Shown here in pieces: positions 1-6,311 of a stretch of 21,975 nucleotides of DNA; the stretch's first letter is position 1, and each line of letters opens with the position of its first letter. Position numbers and translations under genes: made by a program. Source of the DNA: Leptofilum sp050292445 (GTDB lineage Bacteria; Chloroflexota; Anaerolineae; Promineifilales; Promineifilaceae); assembly GCA_050292445.1 (NCBI GenBank), contig JBNKLQ010000081.1, positions 1 through 21,975 on the forward strand, written 5' to 3'. The notes below the pieces were generated by a model, which saw nothing but the letters and a program-made list of their open reading frames with translations, ran no database searches and was not told where the DNA came from.

Positions 1-231
1 TTTAACGGTACTGAAGGCGAGTGCACTGGCGGCGAGAACGGCCGTAATCCCCACCGCCGCCGCCAACGAATGCACCACCGCACCCAGGGCAATCCCCAAT
101 ACGGAAACGATGCCTGCCAATCGCCCCTGGTCAATCGCCCGGGCCACGATGTACAAAACCGCTGGACCTGGCACCACGATAAGCAGCCCTGCCGCCAGAA
201 TAAACGTAACCAAACGTGTCCACTCAAACAT
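1..231 (-). CDS. LysE/RhtB-family amino-acid exporter (N-terminal part, cut by window edge)
   Basis: The minus-strand frame opens at ATG 229-231 and stays open to base 1, giving 77 residues that start MFEWTRLVTFILAAG. Residues 10-30 form a hydrophobic helix ending in a PGP motif (VVPGPAVLY), followed by VARAIDQGRLAG and a second glycine/alanine-rich helix. This order is the N-terminal signature of LysE/RhtB translocators, inner-membrane exporters of amino acids such as homoserine, threonine, leucine or lysine. A GAGGG ribosome-binding site lies about eight bases upstream of the ATG. It follows metY in the same direction after about 97 bases, so export of a methionine-pathway amino acid is possible but not shown. 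The C-terminal two thirds are missing from the window. The family call is firm; the substrate is unknown. Confidence 0.8.
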   Translation of the reverse strand, partial: MFEWTRLVTFILAAGLLIVVPGPAVLYIVARAIDQGRLAGIVSVLGIALGAVVHSLAAAVGITAVLAASALAFSTVK

Positions 232-260
232 TTTATTACCCTCACCAAGCGAGGAGTGAA

Positions 261-306
261 CAGCCTCAGATGCGAACGGTTTTTTCCCGAGCCGCATCTG
301 AGGCTG
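261..306. repeat. Perfect 14-bp inverted repeat between metY and the LysE-type gene
   Basis: CAGCCTCAGATGCG (261-274) is exactly complementary to 293-306, with an 18-base loop that holds six T. No U-tract follows the stem on either strand, so a simple intrinsic terminator is not well supported. It could be a processing or mRNA-stability hairpin in a metY-exporter transcript, or a dispersed palindromic element. Confidence 0.6.
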
Positions 307-328
307 CTACCTCCTCATTCAAATGAAT

Positions 329-1603
329 TTACACGGCTGCCACCAATGCCTGTTCCAAATCTTCCAAAATATCATCAATGTGTTCAATACCCACACACAG
401 CCGGATACCGTCTGGTGTCACGCCTGCGGCAGCCAATTCCTCGTCGTTGAGCTGGCGGTGGGTGGTAGAAGCCGGATGGGCCGCCAGCGATTTGGCATCG
501 CCGATGTTGACCAATCGCTTGAACAGCTTCAGCGAGTCGTAGAACTTGACACCTGCTTCAAAGCCACCTTTGATGCCAAATGTGAGCAGGGCCGAGGGAC
601 GGCCGTTTGTATACTTTTGCGCCAGTTCATAATACGGCGAGCTGGGCAATCCGGCAAAACTGACCCAGGCGACCGCGTCGTGGTCATTTAGGTAGTTTGC
701 TACCGTTAAGGCATTTTCCGTGTGCCGCTCCATGCGCAAGGCCAACGTTTCAATCCCCTGCAAAATGAGGAAGGCGTTCAGCGGACTGATGGCTGAGCCG
801 GTGTTACGTAGCGGCACGGTGCGGGCGCGACCAATGTAGGCTGCTGGCCCCAATGCCTCGGTGTACACCACGCCGTGGTAAGAAGGTTCGGGATTGTTTA
901 GCATGGGGAAGCGTTCGGCGTGTTCGGCCCAGGGGAATTTGCCGGAATCGACGATGATGCCGCCTAAGGAGTTGCCGTGCCCGCCCATGTATTTGGTCAG
1001 CGAATGCACCACAATGTCTGCCCCGTAATCAATCGGACGAATAAGAATGGGGGTGGCGACGGTGTTATCCACAATGACGGGGACGCCGTGTTTGTGAGCC
1101 ATCGTGGCAATGGCTTCCATATCCACGATGTTGCCTGCTGGGTTGCCGATGGTTTCGCAATAAACGGCTGAAGTTTTGTCATCGATCAATTTTTCCAGGC
1201 TGGCCGGACTGTCATCTGCGGCAAAGCGTACCTCGATGCCTTGCTTGGGCAGCATGTGGGCAAACAGGGTATAAGTGCCGCCATACAGCAGTGGCACAGA
1301 AACGATGTTGTTGCCCGCCTCGGCAATCGTCAGGATGGAGTAATTAACGGCGGCGCTCCCGGCGCTGACGGCCAAGGCAGCCACGCCGCCTTCTAGCTCT
1401 GCCACGCGCTTTTCCAGCACATCGGCCGTGGGGTTCATAATGCGAGTGTAGATGTTGCCCGGCACCGCCAGGTTGAACAGGTCCGCCCCGTGTTGAGCGT
1501 TGTCAAATTCGTAGGCGACGGTTTGGTAGATCGGCACCGCCACTGATTTGGTGGTGGGATCTGTCTCATACCCGCCGTGGATGCCAATGGTTGCTGCTTT
1601 CAT
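329..1603 (-). CDS. metY: O-acetyl/O-succinylhomoserine sulfhydrylase (homocysteine synthase)
   Basis: A 424-residue PLP-dependent enzyme of the Cys/Met metabolism family. It joins sulfide to O-acylhomoserine to give homocysteine in the cytoplasm. Visible landmarks are the N-terminal substrate region (about residues 18-60), the cofactor aspartate in VIVDNTVATP (D179), and the PLP lysine in HSLTKYMGGHG (K204). The C-terminal domain carries RLCVGIEHIDDI, typical of the family. The length matches sulfhydrylases (about 420-430) rather than the shorter cystathionine enzymes (about 380-400), and the long insert after the lysine also fits MetY. It lies 100 bases downstream of metA in the same direction, so the two give a two-step route from homoserine to homocysteine. 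The start is the ATG at 1601-1603, with GGAGAAAC just upstream. Cystathionine gamma-synthase is a less likely alternative. Confidence 0.9.
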   Translation of the reverse strand: MKAATIGIHGGYETDPTTKSVAVPIYQTVAYEFDNAQHGADLFNLAVPGNIYTRIMNPTADVLEKRVAELEGGVAALAVSAGSAAVNYSILTIAEAGNNIVSVPLLYGGTYTLFAHMLPKQGIEVRFAADDSPASLEKLIDDKTSAVYCETIGNPAGNIVDMEAIATMAHKHGVPVIVDNTVATPILIRPIDYGADIVVHSLTKYMGGHGNSLGGIIVDSGKFPWAEHAERFPMLNNPEPSYHGVVYTEALGPAAYIGRARTVPLRNTGSAISPLNAFLILQGIETLALRMERHTENALTVANYLNDHDAVAWVSFAGLPSSPYYELAQKYTNGRPSALLTFGIKGGFEAGVKFYDSLKLFKRLVNIGDAKSLAAHPASTTHRQLNDEELAAAGVTPDGIRLCVGIEHIDDILEDLEQALVAAV

Positions 1604-1631
1604 AAGTGGTGTTTCTCCTTAATTTAGTTGT

Positions 1632-1691
1632 AGGAGTGGCAGTCCTGAATTTGACAGTTCACAATGACTTGAGTTCAGGACTGCCACTCCT
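1632..1691. repeat. Perfect 18-bp inverted repeat in the metA-metY gap
   Basis: AGGAGTGGCAGTCCTGAA (1632-1649) is exactly complementary to 1674-1691, with a 24-base loop. It fills most of the 100-base gap. No T-run follows on the transcribed strand, so it looks more like a stable intercistronic hairpin or a palindromic mobile remnant than a terminator. Its inner block GGCAGTCCTG recurs at 20543-20552. Confidence 0.7.
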
Positions 1692-1703
1692 TGGTGGAAT
1701 AAT

Positions 1704-2771
1704 TTAGCGCAGGCCAAGTGGGTTTTGTGGATCAATGCCGGGGACAAACAGCTGTTTCCTATCCAGCGCCGTCAACTGATACACCAGCCCCAGCCAGTTG
1801 TTAAACAATGCCTTGCCCGTGTCGCCCCAGGTGTTGTCCAGATGCCGGTCAATCGCCGCTTCGGGAAAGGGTGGGATGGGGGTGTTGGCTTCCTGGCTAG
1901 CCAATATGATGTCCTGGTATTCGTCGGCGACGGCTGCGGCCGCTGGTGGGAAGTAATTTTCCGGGTGGGGCGGATACGCCTTGATCTCGCCAGCGATAAA
2001 GCGCAATACCTCCCGCTTGTACTCTTTGAGCAAGCTGTTGTAATCATATTCGGGGTGTCCCTGAAAGTAGACCAGCCGAAACTGATCTGGGCTGACGGCC
2101 ATATGTACACCGCCTTCTTCACTTTCCACCAGAATGGACAATCCGGCTGCTTCTAACTGGGCGCGAGTGATGGCGTTGTAGCGCGAATGCACCACGTCGA
2201 ACCGGGTGTTGATATGGCGCAATAGCGGATGCCGTTTGCTGGTGATGCGGTGCGGGTAGACGCCCCATTTTTTGGCTGGTAAACGCTGCCGCTTGATGCC
2301 GTACAGCTGTTTTACCAACGCATGGGTAGCCAAACAGGAGCACAATACCGATGTCACGTTTTCCGTAGCCCAGGCGATGACGTCTTGCAAGGGTTGCCAG
2401 AACGGTTCCTGTTCCAGCGTGGGATTAGCCACGTTGGCCCCGGTGATGACCAGCGCATCTAGCCCTTCCTGCTTAAGTTGGGCGAAGGTCGCGTAATGTT
2501 CATCGATATACGCCTGTGTCTGGCCACTGCGTGGCAAGCCCGATATGGAGAAGGGGTAAACGTAAAATTGGGCAATCTGATTGGAGCTGCCTAGCAGACG
2601 CATAAATTGCTGCTCGGTTATAGTCAGGGCAGCATCGGGCATCATGTTGAGCAACCCGATGTGCAGTTCGCGAATGTCCTGGTGAAGGGCGTGATCCAGG
2701 GACAGGATTTCTTGCCCTTGCAGGCGTAATTGCTCAAAGGTGGGTAGTGCAGAATGAGCGACTAATGGCAT
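1704..2771 (-). CDS. metA: Homoserine O-acyltransferase, MetA type
   Basis: A 355-residue protein that acylates the hydroxyl of homoserine, the committed step to methionine. The N-terminal HIGLLNMMPDAALTITEQQF (38-57) is the MetA signature. The class I amidotransferase-like fold supplies the nucleophile C146 in CSCLATH and the pair H239/E241 in YFQGHPEYD. DVVHSRYNAI (192-201) is a conserved substrate segment. At about 355 residues it is longer than E. coli MetA (309) because of a C-terminal tail. At the position that separates acetyl- from succinyl-users (Glu or Gly after TGAP), this protein reads TGANVA, so the aligned residue appears to be Ala and the acyl donor cannot be told. The ATG at 2769-2771 has only a weak purine-rich site upstream. 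It leads the metA-metY unit and has a long structured leader. Confidence 0.88.
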   Translation of the reverse strand: MPLVAHSALPTFEQLRLQGQEILSLDHALHQDIRELHIGLLNMMPDAALTITEQQFMRLLGSSNQIAQFYVYPFSISGLPRSGQTQAYIDEHYATFAQLKQEGLDALVITGANVANPTLEQEPFWQPLQDVIAWATENVTSVLCSCLATHALVKQLYGIKRQRLPAKKWGVYPHRITSKRHPLLRHINTRFDVVHSRYNAITRAQLEAAGLSILVESEEGGVHMAVSPDQFRLVYFQGHPEYDYNSLLKEYKREVLRFIAGEIKAYPPHPENYFPPAAAAVADEYQDIILASQEANTPIPPFPEAAIDRHLDNTWGDTGKALFNNWLGLVYQLTALDRKQLFVPGIDPQNPLGLR

Positions 2772-2896
2772 ATCTTGTTTCTTTTGTTTGGGGCCAGGGC
2801 GAGCGCCTGACTGTCGGGTTTAGGTGTTTGTGTTGGCTGAATACGGCCGTTGTCCAAAAGGACAATAGCCAAGCAACGATGAAGTTCACGGGAAGC

Positions 2897-2976
2897 GCGG
2901 GGGAAGTCGCTGCGCGTTGTAACTGGTTAACGCGCTAGCGGTACCAATCGGGTACACAACCGCCCCCGCTTGGTAC
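2897..2976 (-). promoter_or_regulatory. Candidate structured 5' leader of metA
   Basis: This block lies about 125-205 bases upstream of metA. An outer stem pairs GCGGGGG (2897-2903) with CCCCCGC (2963-2969). Inside is a hairpin, CGCTGCGCGTT (2908-2918) with AACGCGCTAGCG (2929-2940), which leaves one T unpaired. GTACCAA (2941-2947) can pair with TTGGTAC (2970-2976), crossing the outer stem, or GTACC can pair locally with GGTAC (2951-2955). That makes a pseudoknot or switch-like choice. I see no match to SAM-I, SAM-II or SAH riboswitch consensus. A regulatory role is inferred. Confidence 0.4.
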
Positions 2977-3081
2977 AGATACAACAAGGCATGCCACACA
3001 TCATGAGGTTATTTGGGGAATTATTTGGCATTCTAATCTGCATGTTTTCATCGCCTTGCCGTGTAAGATTTACAGCGGCTG

Positions 3082-3110
3082 ATGTTAACAAACAGTCTAT
3101 GATGCGTCAA
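3082..3110 (-). promoter_or_regulatory. Possible sigma-70-type promoter for metA
   Basis: On the minus strand, TTGACG (3105-3110) is followed by 17 bases and TAACAT (3082-3087). Transcription from here would give a leader of about 300 nt before metA, containing the structured block at 2897-2976. The -10 matches only four of six consensus positions. Confidence 0.3.
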
Positions 3111-3128
3111 CGGGCAAAATCTGTTTTC

Positions 3129-4622
3129 TTAGGAGTTGTGCTCAGACTTTGGGGATTTAAGCGGTAGTTTGACCGTGAAAATTGTGCCCCCTGCGGGATT
3201 ATCTGACAATGTGATCGTTCCGGCGATTGGTTCTAGCAGCTGTTTGACGACATACAGACCCAATCCCAACCCGCTGTTGGCTTCGACATTGCTGCCCCGA
3301 TAAAAAGGCTCCCAAACTTTATCCTTTTCAGATTCAGGGATGCCAATGCCTTGATCCGCTACGATTAGTTTGAGGTTGCTATCTAAAACAATGCGTAGGT
3401 TTACGGGCAGCTGGGGTGGAGAATATTTAAGGGCATTGGTTAACAGATTTAAGACAATTTGCTTGAGCAGATAATAATCTTGGACCAATGGTTTTGTTTT
3501 GTCTCCATTGACATCAATGATTAGATTGGGCGGAACGGCCGTTTCTTGCCTGAGTTCGCTGGTGAGCCGCTGACACAATTGGCCAAACTGGATCATCTCT
3601 TCCCGAGGACGAACGGGCCTACTTTGCGTACTTTCTACTAATGAAATGCCCTGGAGTAAATCTGTCAGGTAAATAATAGATTGGCGCATGCGAAGGTACT
3701 GTTCCTGGCGCTTACTATCGGAGAGGCGATCATAATATTTTTCTAGCAGGCTGGTTGAATTATTGATCACCGTAAGTGGCGTACGAAATTCATGGGAGAT
3801 GGTGGTGATCATTTTGGAGCGAAATTTATTGAGTTCCTCTTCACGTTGGAGGGCAAAAGCCACTTCGCTGGCCAACTGTTGCTCGCGGGTTAAAGAGTCC
3901 TCTAATTCGGCCGTTCTTTGTCCTAATTGAATGGCAGCCTCGCGTTTTTTTTCTGTGGCTCTTTCAAACTCTCGCAAAAGGATAATGATTGCAGCGATCA
4001 CGACGGCATTTGTCATGACAAATACCAGGCTAAACACAATAATATTTTCCACAGAGGGAATAGGGCTTTCCATAGCAGAGGCGGTAATGACAATGCGCCC
4101 AATAGAAATTTGCCAGGCGAGGGTGATAAAGGTGGCCATGCTTAGCAAAAGGGCAAAAACTCCGGCTCGCCAACCCAGGAAAAGTGCAGCCAAAATTGAA
4201 AAGGCAGAAAAGAAAAGACGCCAATCTTCTGCGACGCCAAAAAAGGATAAATCGATTATCCCCAATGCATAAAGGATGCCTAAAAAGGTGACGGCGCGAC
4301 CGGTGAAATTAATTTGGTGCAGATGGCTAATGGTGCCGATAGCGATCATCCCGGTGAGATAAACCAACACCATTTCCCATCGCTGCCGCTGCAGCAACTC
4401 ACCCATAAAGGCAAGAATGATGATGATGCCAATTAATGAACTCAGGCGCAGTATCACAGTTAAGATGCGATCACGCTCTTGCATGAGTATCACATTCAGG
4501 TCTGGATCCTGGCCTACATATTTAGGTTTTGAGGGCAGGAAATAGTTTTTGGCAACTTTCCAGACTAGATGAATGTTTTTCCCAATACGGCTATGTCGGT
4601 TAAAGGATTTCATAATGAACAC
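3129..4622 (-). CDS. Membrane-bound sensor histidine kinase, no partner in window
   Basis: A 497-residue two-component sensor. Residues about 55-215 hold roughly six hydrophobic helices with short loops, so the sensing part is membrane-embedded and there is no large extracellular domain. A charged, probably coiled-coil linker (about 215-265) leads to a HisKA domain with the phospho-accepting H277 in SHEFRTPL. The ATPase domain shows the N box (NLLTNALKYS, 392-401), G1 (DQGIGIP, 423-429), F box (WEPFYRG, 437-443) and G2 (GLGLGL, 451-456), so the catalytic core is intact. It autophosphorylates and would pass phosphate to a response regulator, but none is encoded nearby. ATGs at 4622 and 4613 are both possible starts, and neither has a clear ribosome-binding site. 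It is divergent from aroQ. The stimulus is unknown. Confidence 0.9.
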   Translation of the reverse strand: MFIMKSFNRHSRIGKNIHLVWKVAKNYFLPSKPKYVGQDPDLNVILMQERDRILTVILRLSSLIGIIIILAFMGELLQRQRWEMVLVYLTGMIAIGTISHLHQINFTGRAVTFLGILYALGIIDLSFFGVAEDWRLFFSAFSILAALFLGWRAGVFALLLSMATFITLAWQISIGRIVITASAMESPIPSVENIIVFSLVFVMTNAVVIAAIIILLREFERATEKKREAAIQLGQRTAELEDSLTREQQLASEVAFALQREEELNKFRSKMITTISHEFRTPLTVINNSTSLLEKYYDRLSDSKRQEQYLRMRQSIIYLTDLLQGISLVESTQSRPVRPREEMIQFGQLCQRLTSELRQETAVPPNLIIDVNGDKTKPLVQDYYLLKQIVLNLLTNALKYSPPQLPVNLRIVLDSNLKLIVADQGIGIPESEKDKVWEPFYRGSNVEANSGLGLGLYVVKQLLEPIAGTITLSDNPAGGTIFTVKLPLKSPKSEHNS

Positions 4623-4697
4623 ATAGATGAGATATTTTTACGGCCGTTTCAAAGTCTTACTTGCTGTTAAAATGGCGTAAGAACTTCTAATTGCTGG

Positions 4698-4725
4698 TTG
4701 ACTCGTCTAAAGGGATCGTTATGAT
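4698..4725 (+). promoter_or_regulatory. Probable promoter of aroQ
   Basis: TTGACT (4698-4703), a 16-base spacer and TATGAT (4720-4725): five of six consensus matches in each box. It would start transcription about ten bases before the aroQ ATG, giving a very short leader. Confidence 0.5.
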
Positions 4726-4742
4726 ACGAATAGGTAGGTCAT

Positions 4743-5192
4743 ATGTCGATAAAGATTCTGGTATTACATGGACCAAATTTAAACTTACTTGGCAGTCGTG
4801 AGCCAGAAGTTTACGGCCGTTTAACACTCATAGATATTAATAACCACTTGTCCGAACAGGCTGAAGCCGCTTCAGCCTCGGTTCAATGTTTCCAGTCGAA
4901 TCATGAAGGGGCTCTGATTGATGCCATTCATGAAGCCCAATCTTGGGCCGACGGCATTCTCATTAACCCAGGTGCTTTTACCCATTATAGCTATGCACTA
5001 CGTGATGCCATAGCCGCCGTGAACTTGCCCACGGTGGAAGTTCATCTTTCAAACATTCATGCTCGGGAAACTTTCCGGCAAAAATCTGTGATAGCGGCTG
5101 TTTGTGAAGGTCAAATTTCGGGGTTTGGCTGGCGCAGCTACTTATTGGGTTTACAAGCCCTTCTCGCTAAAATAGAAGAAAAAAGAGCCTAG
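4743..5192 (+). CDS. aroQ: 3-dehydroquinate dehydratase, type II
   Basis: A 149-residue enzyme, the normal length for type II dehydroquinase. It removes water from 3-dehydroquinate to give 3-dehydroshikimate, on the way to chorismate and so to tryptophan. The sequence shows LHGPNLNLLGSREPEVYG (8-25) with N12, R19 and the catalytic Y24. It also has NPGAFTHYS with N75 and H81, the substrate loop VHLSNIHARETFR with H101 and R112, and the closing GFGWRSYLLGLQAL. All known active-site positions are present. It stands alone, divergent from the kinase gene and 386 bases before the next small gene. No other shikimate gene is in the window. The ATG at 4743 sits after a weak GGTAGG site. Confidence 0.95.
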   Translation: MSIKILVLHGPNLNLLGSREPEVYGRLTLIDINNHLSEQAEAASASVQCFQSNHEGALIDAIHEAQSWADGILINPGAFTHYSYALRDAIAAVNLPTVEVHLSNIHARETFRQKSVIAAVCEGQISGFGWRSYLLGLQALLAKIEEKRA

Positions 5193-5578
5193 ACCGCAAT
5201 CAATTATCGTGGGAACGAAAACAATGATGGCCTAAGCTCTTTCCTCGTTATGGGTAGGTACTGATCAAGGCAGCAATGCGGCGGCAATGTAGACGGCGAT
5301 GCGGCAATGATGTTGGTGCAATGCTAGTATGCTGATGGCTCCAGTGCGAGTAAATTGTTAGCTGCGATGCGGTTGCGATGTGTTGATGTTGTTGCTACGA
5401 TGTTTGTCAGGCCCTACCCAGTCAAGGTTTTTGCAAACCTTGTCCCCCTTTATAGCGAAGCAACATTACAAAATAAATTACAATCAGATTCCAAAGGTTT
5501 TGTTTTTGCTGCCAAATAGGCGCAAGCAGTCTATAATGGTAATCTGTTTGAAGCATTTGGTACCAAAAGGACAAATCT
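5193..5578. other. Gene-free stretch with GCRATG-rich simple sequence and a palindrome
   Basis: I see no convincing gene here. From about 5268 to 5402 the short words GCAATG and GCGATG recur many times with irregular spacing, as degenerate simple sequence. At 5423-5442, CAAGGTTT-TTGC-AAACCTTG forms a perfect 8-bp hairpin. It has no T-run, so it is not a clear terminator for aroQ. A perfect TATAAT stands at 5532-5537 upstream of the next small gene, with only a poor -35. Confidence 0.5.
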
Positions 5579-5767
5579 ATGAAAACACAACTTCGCTTAG
5601 CACTTTATTTTGCTTTTTGTCTATTGCTTTTGCCGCTTACCGTTTCTGCTGCGCCGCTGATGGAAGCAGAATCGGTCAACCTCCCTGGCTGGCTTGGGGC
5701 TTTGCTAACGGTATTGGCTTTATTGATGCCCATTTTCTTCCGTTTGTGGCTTAAGCAGCAAAAATAA
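5579..5767 (+). CDS. Small membrane protein of unknown function
   Basis: A 62-residue frame starting MKTQLRLALYFAFC. Residues 5-24 are strongly hydrophobic and end in SAAP, like a signal peptide or first membrane helix. Residues 36-56 (PGWLGALLTVLALLMPIFF) form a second membrane segment, followed by the basic tail RLWLKQQK. An AAAAGGA site lies seven bases before the ATG, and a TATAAT about 40 bases upstream. I do not recognise a family. The good ribosome-binding site and clean topology favour a real gene. It ends just upstream of the T-box promoter, so it is probably not part of the trp transcript. Confidence 0.55.
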   Translation: MKTQLRLALYFAFCLLLLPLTVSAAPLMEAESVNLPGWLGALLTVLALLMPIFFRLWLKQQK

Positions 5768-5771
5768 TATC

Positions 5772-5800
5772 TTGACATGGCAAAACGGCCGTGTTACCAT
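5772..5800 (+). promoter_or_regulatory. Promoter of the T-box/trp transcript
   Basis: A perfect TTGACA (5772-5777) is followed by a 17-base spacer and TACCAT (5795-5800). Transcription would begin about 5807, just before the first conserved T-box elements. One ACGGCCGT octamer lies inside the spacer. Confidence 0.65.
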
Positions 5801-6102
5801 CCCACCCAACTTAAAAAACAAAGACGTTGAACCGAAAGAGTACGCAGCATAGCGGGTTTTAGAGAGTGGGTCCACCTGTTCCGCCGGACAAAAATGAACG
5901 GAACAGTTGAGCTGAAAGACACACAACAGCGCCGCTGCCGAATGGATCGGGGAGTTGCTTGGGCAAAAGCTGGCTTTGATTAGTGAGTAGCCTAAGTCGG
6001 AAGTGCCACCGTTATCAGGGCATAGATCTACTTAATAATTAATTGTGGATTGTGAATAATTAATTGTTAATGGGTTGAAATAAGTGGAGCTGGCTAACAC
6101 AC

Positions 6103-6128
6103 AACGCGCTATCACAGGCGCGTTTTTT
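6103..6128 (+). terminator. Hairpin with its own T-tract inside the T-box leader
   Basis: AACGCGC (6103-6109) pairs with GCGCGTT (6118-6124), followed by TTTTTTGT (the T-run starts inside the stem at 6123). By position it is stem III of the T-box, but by sequence it is also a good intrinsic terminator. Whether it stops transcription is not known. Confidence 0.45.
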
Positions 6129-6170
6129 GTTTCAGCTTAAACCGGGTGGCACCGCGAGAGTAAAGTTTTT

Positions 6171-6228
6171 AAACGCTCTCGTCCCAGTGGCGAATTTTTT
6201 CGCTGGGACGAGAGCGTTTTTGTTTTTA
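6171..6228 (+). terminator. T-box regulated intrinsic terminator before trpB
   Basis: AAACGCTCTCGTCCCAG (6171-6187) is a perfect 17-bp complement of 6203-6219. The inner stem is CGAA-tttt-TTCG, and the tail is TTTTTGTTTTT. Its left arm overlaps the bases used by the antiterminator, so the two folds exclude each other. Confidence 0.93.
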
Positions 6229-6311
6229 GGATTAGCCACAGAGGGTACAGAGTTTTCAGAGGTTTTCTCTATTATTCTCTGTGACCTCTGTGGCTCAAAA
6301 AGGAGTGGAAA

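Larger units (their letters stand above)
5826..6228 (+). promoter_or_regulatory. Tryptophan T-box leader riboswitch upstream of trpB
   Basis: A T-box senses uncharged tRNA and lets transcription pass a terminator. In stem I, CCGA (5832-5835) pairs with TCGG (5947-5950), and GCAGC (5844-5848) pairs with GCTGC (5934-5938). They enclose the specifier loop, with AGTA (5839-5842) on one side and GAA-TGG-A on the other. The specifier TGG (5943-5945) is the Trp codon. AGAGAG (5861-5866) matches the distal bulge. CTTGGGC (5958-5964) with GCCTAAG (5989-5995) could be stem II. The T-box core GGGTGGCACCGCG is at 6144-6156. Its bulge TGGC (6147-6150) complements GCCA, fitting the G discriminator of bacterial tRNA-Trp. 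CGAGAG (6155-6160) can pair with CTCTCG (6176-6181) as antiterminator. Specifier and bulge agree independently. Confidence 0.93.

Noticed and set aside
70..691. Two plus-strand frames (70-450 and 323-691)
   Set aside because: They overlap the minus-strand exporter and metY, which have clear family motifs. The translations are low-quality and Pro/His/Arg-rich.
2772..3000. A known SAM riboswitch before metA
   Set aside because: No SAM-I core (GAGGGACTGGCCC-like, GATGAAGCC, GGCAACC) or SAM-II/SAH consensus is visible on the minus strand. Only an uncharacterised fold can be claimed.
5380..5754. A 124-residue plus-strand frame overlapping the small membrane protein
   Set aside because: It has no ribosome-binding site, crosses the palindrome at 5423 and covers the better-supported 62-residue gene in another frame.
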